This document shows positions 59,825-64,000 of a stretch of 64,000 nucleotides of DNA, in pieces. Each line of letters begins with the position of its first letter. Position 1 is the stretch's first letter. Under the pieces are notes generated by a model. The model did no database searches and was not told the origin of the DNA. It was given only the letters and a program-made list of their open reading frames with translations. A program made the translations under genes and the position numbers. The DNA is from an uncultured Bacteroidaceae bacterium. GTDB lineage: Bacteria; Bacteroidota; Bacteroidia; Bacteroidales; Bacteroidaceae. The DNA lies in assembly GCA_905234605.1 (NCBI GenBank), contig CAJOIE010000003.1, positions 145,527-209,526 of the forward strand, given 5' to 3'.

Positions 59825-61402
59825 ATGCAGAAGCACACCCACATAGAGCTCATGGACACCACGCTGCGCGACGGCGAGCAGACGCTGGGCGTGAGCTTCA
59901 TGCCCCAGGAGAAACTCACCATCTGCCGCACGCTCATCGAGGACGTGCGTGTGGACCGTGTGGAAGTGGCCTCGGCACGCGTCAGCGAGGGGGAACTCGA
60001 GGCCGTGAGTGCCATCATGTCGTGGGCTGCCGAGCATGGCCACGCCGACAGGATCGAGGTGCTGGGCTTCGTGGACGACGGGCGCAGCATAGCGTGGCTG
60101 CAGCGTGCCGGCGCGAGGGTCATCAACCTGCTGTGCAAGGGGTCGCGCCGCCACTGCAAGGGGCAGTTGGGCAAGACGCCGGCAGAGCACGCCGCCGACA
60201 TACGCCGCAACCTGCTGCTGGCCCAGCAGGCCGGCATCGCGGCCAACATCTACCTCGAGGACTGGAGCCAGGGCATGCATGATGAGTCGTATGTGTATGG
60301 CATCATGGACGCGCTCGCCGACATGGTGGGCACCGACGGCCCCGTGCGCCGCGTGATGCTGCCCGACACCTTAGGGCTGCTCACGCCGGCCGACACTTTC
60401 CGCTACATGGGCCTCATGCATGAGCGCTACCCGCATGTGCACTTCGACTTCCATGCGCACAACGACTACGACCTCGCCGTGGCCAACATCCTCTCGGCCG
60501 TGCAGGCAGGAGCACGGGGCGTGCACACCAGCGTCAACGGCCTCGGCGAGCGCGCCGGCAACGCGCGTCTGGCATCGGTGGTGGCGGCACTCACCGACCA
60601 TGGCGGCTGCTGCCTGCGCATTCGCGAGGAGGCACTGGGCCGCGTGTCGCATGCCGTGGAGAGCTACAGCGGCATCGCCGTGGCACCCAACACTCCCATC
60701 ACGGGCGCGGCGGTGTTCACGCAGGTGGCCGGCGTGCACGCCGACGGCGACCAGAAGCAGGGCCTCTACCAGAACGCCTTGCAGCCGGAGCGTTTCGGTC
60801 GCCGGCGCGCATACGCCTTAGGCAAGGTGAGCGGGCGCGCCAGCGTGCAGGCCAACCTGCAGGAGCTTGGCCTCGCGCTCTCTCCCGAGGCCGTCAAGGC
60901 CGTCACGGAGCGCGTCATAGAGCTTGGCGACAAGAAGGAGACAGTGACGCAGGCCGACCTGCCCTACATCGTGCGCGACGTGCTCCACCACGGGCAGCCC
61001 GTGGCCGAGGCCGTGCGCCTGCTCTCATACATCGTCACCACGGCCCACGGCCTGCGCCCTATGGCACAGGTGCGCATCGAGGTGGAGGGTCACACCTACG
61101 AGGAGAGCACGCAGGGCGACGGCCAGTATGACGCCTTCGTGCGCGCCGTGCGCCACATATACCGCGACCGTCTCGGCCGCACCTTCCCCCGACTGACCAA
61201 CTACGTGGTGACCATACCGCCTGGCGGGCGCACCGACGCCCTCGTGCAGACCACCATCGAGTGGGCCTTTGAGGGCAAGACCTACCGCACGCATGCCTTA
61301 GATGCCGACCAGACGGAAGCTGCCATCAAGGCTACATTCAAGCTCCTCAACATCATCGAGACGCAGTATGCCGGCAGCACGGCTGCTGCTCGCGAGCCTT
61401 GA
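59825..61402 (+). CDS. cimA: (R)-citramalate synthase, Leptospira CimA-like
   Basis: This 525-residue DRE-TIM acyltransferase condenses pyruvate with acetyl-CoA. The opening [20 protein letters not shown], the VDRVEVASARVSEGELEAV segment, NIYLEDWSQG and FHAHNDYDLAVANILSAVQ follow closely the pattern I know of Leptospira CimA rather than LeuA. The C-terminal 150 residues form a LeuA-type regulatory domain (YEESTQGDGQYDAFV, VTIPPGGRTDALV). Its product can be processed by LeuCD and LeuB to 2-oxobutyrate for isoleucine. It ends before the largest palindrome in the window. Confidence 0.87.
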   Translation: MQKHTHIELMDTTLRDGEQTLGVSFMPQEKLTICRTLIEDVRVDRVEVASARVSEGELEAVSAIMSWAAEHGHADRIEVLGFVDDGRSIAWLQRAGARVINLLCKGSRRHCKGQLGKTPAEHAADIRRNLLLAQQAGIAANIYLEDWSQGMHDESYVYGIMDALADMVGTDGPVRRVMLPDTLGLLTPADTFRYMGLMHERYPHVHFDFHAHNDYDLAVANILSAVQAGARGVHTSVNGLGERAGNARLASVVAALTDHGGCCLRIREEALGRVSHAVESYSGIAVAPNTPITGAAVFTQVAGVHADGDQKQGLYQNALQPERFGRRRAYALGKVSGRASVQANLQELGLALSPEAVKAVTERVIELGDKKETVTQADLPYIVRDVLHHGQPVAEAVRLLSYIVTTAHGLRPMAQVRIEVEGHTYEESTQGDGQYDAFVRAVRHIYRDRLGRTFPRLTNYVVTIPPGGRTDALVQTTIEWAFEGKTYRTHALDADQTEAAIKATFKLLNIIETQYAGSTAAAREP

Positions 61403-61526
61403 CACTGCACGGACCACACCTCGGCACGACACCCCCCAACGCAAACACCCTGCACCCCCTCGGCCGAGGGAGTGCAGGGTGTTTGCGTTGGGGATGCAGG
61501 GAGATGGCCACGCTCCCTGCACGGTG
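61401..61526. repeat. CACCCTGCAC-type repeat cluster (locus F)
   Basis: Copies begin at 61401 (GACACTGCAC) and 61446 (CACCCTGCAC), 45 bp apart, or two spacings of 22-23 bp. An inverted copy lies at 61472-61481. A further hairpin, GCAGGGAG (61496-61503) with CTCCCTGC (61513-61520), follows, then CACGGTG. Confidence 0.75.
61435..61492. terminator. Near-perfect 58-bp palindrome between cimA and blaR1
   Basis: The arm CCCAACGCAAACACCCTGCA plus C (61435-61455) is perfectly complementary to 61472-61492. The loop itself holds CCCTCGG/CCGAGGG, so pairing continues almost to the centre. It separates two convergent genes and should terminate both. It lacks a long T-run on either side. Confidence 0.85.
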
Positions 61527-61558
61527 TTACGGTGTGCGACGGCAGGCAGCAGCCGTGC

Positions 61559-62986
61559 CTAATTGAGGCGGAACACGATGGGGAGCACAAAGCGTGTGCG
61601 CACAGGCTGCCCGTTCATGGTGCCAGGCGTCCAGCGTGCAGGCAGAGCCCTGACCACACGGCAGCTCTCATCGCGCAGGGCGGCTATGCCAGCATTGCGG
61701 GCTGCGGCCTGCGCACGCTGCACGTCGGTCATGCCGGCAGCCATGTCCTGCGCCTCCAGCCGCGCGCCCGAGGCGTCCTTGAGCTGGAGCAGCTCCACAT
61801 GGGTGAGCGTGCCGTCGCGCTCCACCACGAAGCCCACCATGGCACGTCCCTGCACGCCGGCATCGATGGCGGCCTGCGGATAGCGCATGGTGCGCATGAG
61901 CTCCTGCATGAGCTCTCCGGCACCACCCCCATACTCGGGCAGCACCTCGGGGTGCGAACAGATGGAGTCGGCATAGGCCGTAACCTGCACCGCGGGCAGC
62001 ACATGCCCCGCCGGCTCGGAGGCGGCATCGTGCCGGTGGCGCGCCAGGGCATCGATATTGGAGAGTAGCAACAATGCTGCCACGGCGGGCAGGAAGAGCA
62101 GGCTGGCGGCGCGTGACCGCCAGGGCGAGTGCTTAGAGTTCATCATAGCAATACGTCGTTTTAAGGGTGAGACATTGAGGTTATTTGCAATCGTAGCTAC
62201 GCGATGCTGTATCGTGAAAGCAAGCAGGTGGTACTGATAGGCACGCAGGCCGGCCGCACGCACGCCCTCGACCGCCGGTGTGGAGCCAGTGGCAAAGCTG
62301 TCGGCCACGGCACGGTCGGCAAGGAACTCCAGATTAAGGCGCACCTCGCGGCGCAGCACCCACGCCGCAGGGTTCCACCAGAAAGCGATGCAGAAGAGTT
62401 CGGCCACAAGCGTGTCGGCCGTGTGCCACTGTCGCACATGCGCCGACTCATGCACGATAACCTCGCGCAGGGTGGCAGCATTCATGCCGCGTGGGTCGAC
62501 GAAAATCCACGGCCCAAAGCTAAAGGGAGCACCGCCGTCCGTGAGCAGACACACACGCTGACCGCACACCTCGGCACGACAGCACGTGACAGCCATGCGC
62601 ACCACACGCGCCACCTGCACTGCCAGCCGGCATGCGAGCCACAGCGCAGGCACAGCCGCGACAAGCGCCCAGAGCTGCCTGGCGGCAGGCACCCACGGCG
62701 CACAGCCAGCCTCCGACGGCATAAGCCCTAACCACACCATGCGCTGCGCCGTCACGTCGAGCGCAGGCAGCACATAGGCACCATAGCCCTCCACAAGGCC
62801 GGCCGTGGCACCGCTGCCGCCCATCCATGCCTGCATGTCGCACGCCGGCAGCAGCAGCGAACACACATAGATGCACAGCAGCACCGCACGCCGCGCAGCC
62901 ACATGCGTGTCGCGGTACATCAGCACCATGAACGCCATGCACAGCACCATGAGGCACACACCAGACCAGAGCACATAGGTCAGCAC
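61559..62986 (-). CDS. BlaR1-like M56 family sensor metallopeptidase with TonB-like C-terminus
   Basis: A 475-residue integral membrane protein. Several transmembrane segments flank a zinc-peptidase loop with the gluzincin motif VIVHESAHVRQWH and the downstream Glu in WNPAAWVLRREVRLNLEFLADR. After another helix (near 295-315) the C-terminal domain (PEYGGGAGELMQELMRTMRYP) resembles a TonB C-terminal fold and may sense the periplasm. The start GTG 62986 overlaps the blaI stop by 7 bp, as expected for this pair. BlaR1-type proteins cleave or signal to the BlaI repressor. No beta-lactamase gene lies nearby, so the signal and targets are unknown. Confidence 0.85.
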   Translation of the reverse strand: MLTYVLWSGVCLMVLCMAFMVLMYRDTHVAARRAVLLCIYVCSLLLPACDMQAWMGGSGATAGLVEGYGAYVLPALDVTAQRMVWLGLMPSEAGCAPWVPAARQLWALVAAVPALWLACRLAVQVARVVRMAVTCCRAEVCGQRVCLLTDGGAPFSFGPWIFVDPRGMNAATLREVIVHESAHVRQWHTADTLVAELFCIAFWWNPAAWVLRREVRLNLEFLADRAVADSFATGSTPAVEGVRAAGLRAYQYHLLAFTIQHRVATIANNLNVSPLKRRIAMMNSKHSPWRSRAASLLFLPAVAALLLLSNIDALARHRHDAASEPAGHVLPAVQVTAYADSICSHPEVLPEYGGGAGELMQELMRTMRYPQAAIDAGVQGRAMVGFVVERDGTLTHVELLQLKDASGARLEAQDMAAGMTDVQRAQAAARNAGIAALRDESCRVVRALPARWTPGTMNGQPVRTRFVLPIVFRLN

Positions 62987-63351
62987 GAGCCGAGGCCTCC
63001 ACCCTCTATCTCGGCGATGATGGCACGCAGGTCGTCGGCACTGAGACGCTGCTCGCGCGCAAACTGAGTGACCAGGCCGCGCACCGACCCGCCCAGGAAA
63101 CGGTCCACCAACGAGCTCAGACGCGAATGCCCGTAAGTGCCCTTCTCCACGACAGGCTCGTAGAGGTAGCCACGCCCCACACGGCGGTGGCGCAGGTAGC
63201 CCTTGCGCTCCAGCGACTGGAACACGTTCTGTATGCCGTTGAGCAACGGGCGAGGCTCGGCATACTGCTGCCAGACCTCGCGCGGGGAGCATTCACCCGT
63301 CTGCCAGATGAGCTCCATCACCTCCTCTTCCTTCGCACTGAGTCGTATCAT
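62980..63351 (-). CDS. BlaI/MecI-family transcriptional repressor
   Basis: A 123-residue winged-helix repressor starting MIRLSAKEEEVMELIWQTGE. The recognition helix lies in PRPLLNGIQNVFQSLERKGYL, and the wing has HRRVGRGYLYEPVV. The C-terminal dimerisation helix holds the LSSLVDRFLGGSVRGLVTQF segment. Repressors of this family are inactivated by proteolysis after their BlaR1 partner senses a signal. I prefer the start at ATG 63351; ATG 63366 would add five residues. A weak -7-like box (TTCCTTTG, 63400-63393) lies upstream. Confidence 0.9.
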   Translation of the reverse strand: MIRLSAKEEEVMELIWQTGECSPREVWQQYAEPRPLLNGIQNVFQSLERKGYLRHRRVGRGYLYEPVVEKGTYGHSRLSSLVDRFLGGSVRGLVTQFAREQRLSADDLRAIIAEIEGGGLGSC

Positions 63352-63573
63352 AGTCCTTGCTGTCATAAACACGGGAACAACGTTCCCCGATGCAAAGGAA
63401 AGCACAGCATGGCAAACAGCCAAGAGCAGCCATCAGCCATTAAACATTCTTAAATGTTGAATTGGCCGTCCACACCAACCTGCTGCCGCGTCACAGCGCG
63501 CAGGCGTCCCGACTGCGACAAACCGGCGGACATGCTGATTGCTGTTTTATTTTGCACAACAGCGCGGCATCAC

Positions 63574-63581
63574 TATCTTTG
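63574..63581 (+). promoter_or_regulatory. Strong promoter with -33 and -7 boxes at the right edge
   Basis: TATCTTTG at 63574-63581 is preceded by TTTG at 63551-63554, exactly 19 bp upstream. This is the classical Bacteroidetes TTTG-N19-TAnnTTTG arrangement and the best-formed promoter in the window. Confidence 0.75.
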
Positions 63582-63967
63582 CAGGGCAGCAGCGGCACCA
63601 ACCGACTGCATCTTATCGACAACACATTAGCGTTTGCTATTTATTCTGGGACGAATCCGAAGTTTGGCCACTAAGGAATGTCAAAAAGGAATGGATATGC
63701 GAACGTTCACGCTGCGGCGTGGGCGTCTCGTGCTTCATCTGTTTTGACATCGGTTAGGCCAAACACCGGGATTCGTGGATGAAGAGTCTCTGCAATGGAG
63801 GCACGTCCACGCCTCTCGTGTGTATGGGCCTGAGCCGCATTTGTTTCTGCGAATAGACATCAGTGGACGCTGTGATAACACAAACTGTATCATGGCAAAA
63901 TCGGCTCAGCGGATTTACCCGGTTGGTGAAAGTCGGTTAATCAAGAATAAAGTGTTACGCTTGCAGC
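63582..63967 (+). ncRNA. Structured RNA of unknown class, leader or independent ncRNA
   Basis: The roughly 385 nt downstream of the strong promoter have no coding gene but much paired structure. A rod is formed by ACGAATCC/GGATTCGT (63651-63658 with 63769-63776), GTTTGGCC/GGCCAAAC (63662-63669 with 63757-63764) and ATGTCAAAA/TTTTGACAT (63678-63686 with 63742-63750). It is capped by a 10-bp hairpin with two G-U pairs (63703-63712 with 63717-63726, loop TGCG). Further 3', TGAGCCG/CGGCTCA (63831-63837 with 63902-63908) encloses another domain. The loop CGTCCAC (63804-63810) can pair with GTGGACG (63863-63869) as a pseudoknot. It does not match tmRNA, RNase P RNA, SRP RNA or a riboswitch class I know. 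Confidence 0.55.
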
Positions 63968-64000
63968 ATGAATCATACCCAACTGCTGCGTGCCATCCTT
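63968..64000 (+). CDS. Possible start of a gene running out of the window
   Basis: ATG 63968 opens a frame (MNHTQLLRAIL) that is still open at the window end. It lies just after the structured RNA, which would then be its leader. Eleven codons are too few to identify a product or to be sure it is real. Confidence 0.25.
   Translation, partial: MNHTQLLRAIL

Noticed and set aside
63462..63757. Two overlapping 70-codon open frames on the plus strand
   Set aside because: They run across the promoter and through the helices of the structured RNA, and show no protein-like composition or known motif.
63582..63967. tmRNA, RNase P RNA or 6S RNA as identity of the structured RNA
   Set aside because: I do not see the tmRNA acceptor ends, the RNase P GAGGAAAGTCC core, or the single long open-bubble rod of 6S RNA with paired termini.

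Overview
The window is a gene-dense, high-GC stretch of a Bacteroidales chromosome, probably Prevotellaceae-like. The evidence is many TAnnTTTG -7 promoter boxes (the Bacteroidetes consensus), weak or absent Shine-Dalgarno sites, families typical of the phylum (DUF4290, DUF4250, DUF1599, the BT_3928-type DoxX protein, TonB receptor plus PnuT under a TPP riboswitch), and a Prevotella-style 'YNxAGQRV...GKKIVR' C-terminus on a surface protein. No rRNA, tRNA, transposase, phage or CRISPR array was seen. It reads as core chromosome with a few accessory surface and carbohydrate genes.

Layout. 1-3.0 kb: ndk (cut by the window edge), an M23/LysM peptidase, DUF1599 and a DoxX-type membrane protein. 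3.0-7.0 kb, minus strand: SF1 helicase, nadD, gmk, yicC. 7.2-13.0 kb: a housekeeping run tsaB-DUF4290-murA-rimM-dxr-rseP ending in a strong terminator. 13.3-17.5 kb: an oxaloacetate-decarboxylase-like carboxyltransferase, a DUF362 lipoprotein and a GH88/105 lipoprotein. 17.6-22.9 kb, minus: dnaG, and pnuT with a TonB receptor behind a TPP riboswitch (thiamine uptake). 23.2-26.9 kb, minus: a large multimodular surface protein and a very small partner protein. 27.5-29.6 kb, minus: leuB and a 2-hydroxyacid dehydrogenase. 29.7-35.3 kb: pgpA-gpx-DUF4250-small protein-PL26-like lyase-DUF4861. 36.2-40.1 kb: tatA-tatC followed by two apparent Tat substrates, a fused NapH/NapG-like polyferredoxin and a ferredoxin-containing aldo/keto reductase lipoprotein. 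40.2-46.8 kb: carboxynorspermidine synthase, recA, an esterase-LRR fusion, a lipoprotein, a CCA-adding-type enzyme and a histidine phosphatase. 47.0-55.8 kb: recJ-recQ-thrA-apgM-thrC. 55.9-61.4 kb: leuA diverging from a fused leuCD and cimA. 61.6-63.4 kb, minus: a BlaI/BlaR1 pair. 63.6-64.0 kb: a promoter followed by a highly structured RNA of unknown class.

How the genes work together. LeuA, fused LeuCD, CimA and the distant LeuB cover leucine synthesis and the pyruvate-citramalate route to 2-oxobutyrate. ThrA-ApgM-ThrC convert aspartate to threonine, apart from aspartate-semialdehyde dehydrogenase, with the ApgM homologue in the homoserine kinase slot. The Tat cluster looks like a self-contained exported redox module.

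The most unusual sequence-level signal is a repeat family built on CACCCTGCAC, spaced every 22-23 bp. It recurs at six intergenic sites, several times forming very long perfect terminator-like stems, and it also appears inside the coding sequence of nadD. Other points worth attention are the MurA Cys-to-Asp replacement, the LeuC-LeuD fusion, the internal twin-arginine signal in the polyferredoxin, four probably leaderless mRNAs, and the unclassified structured RNA at the right edge.
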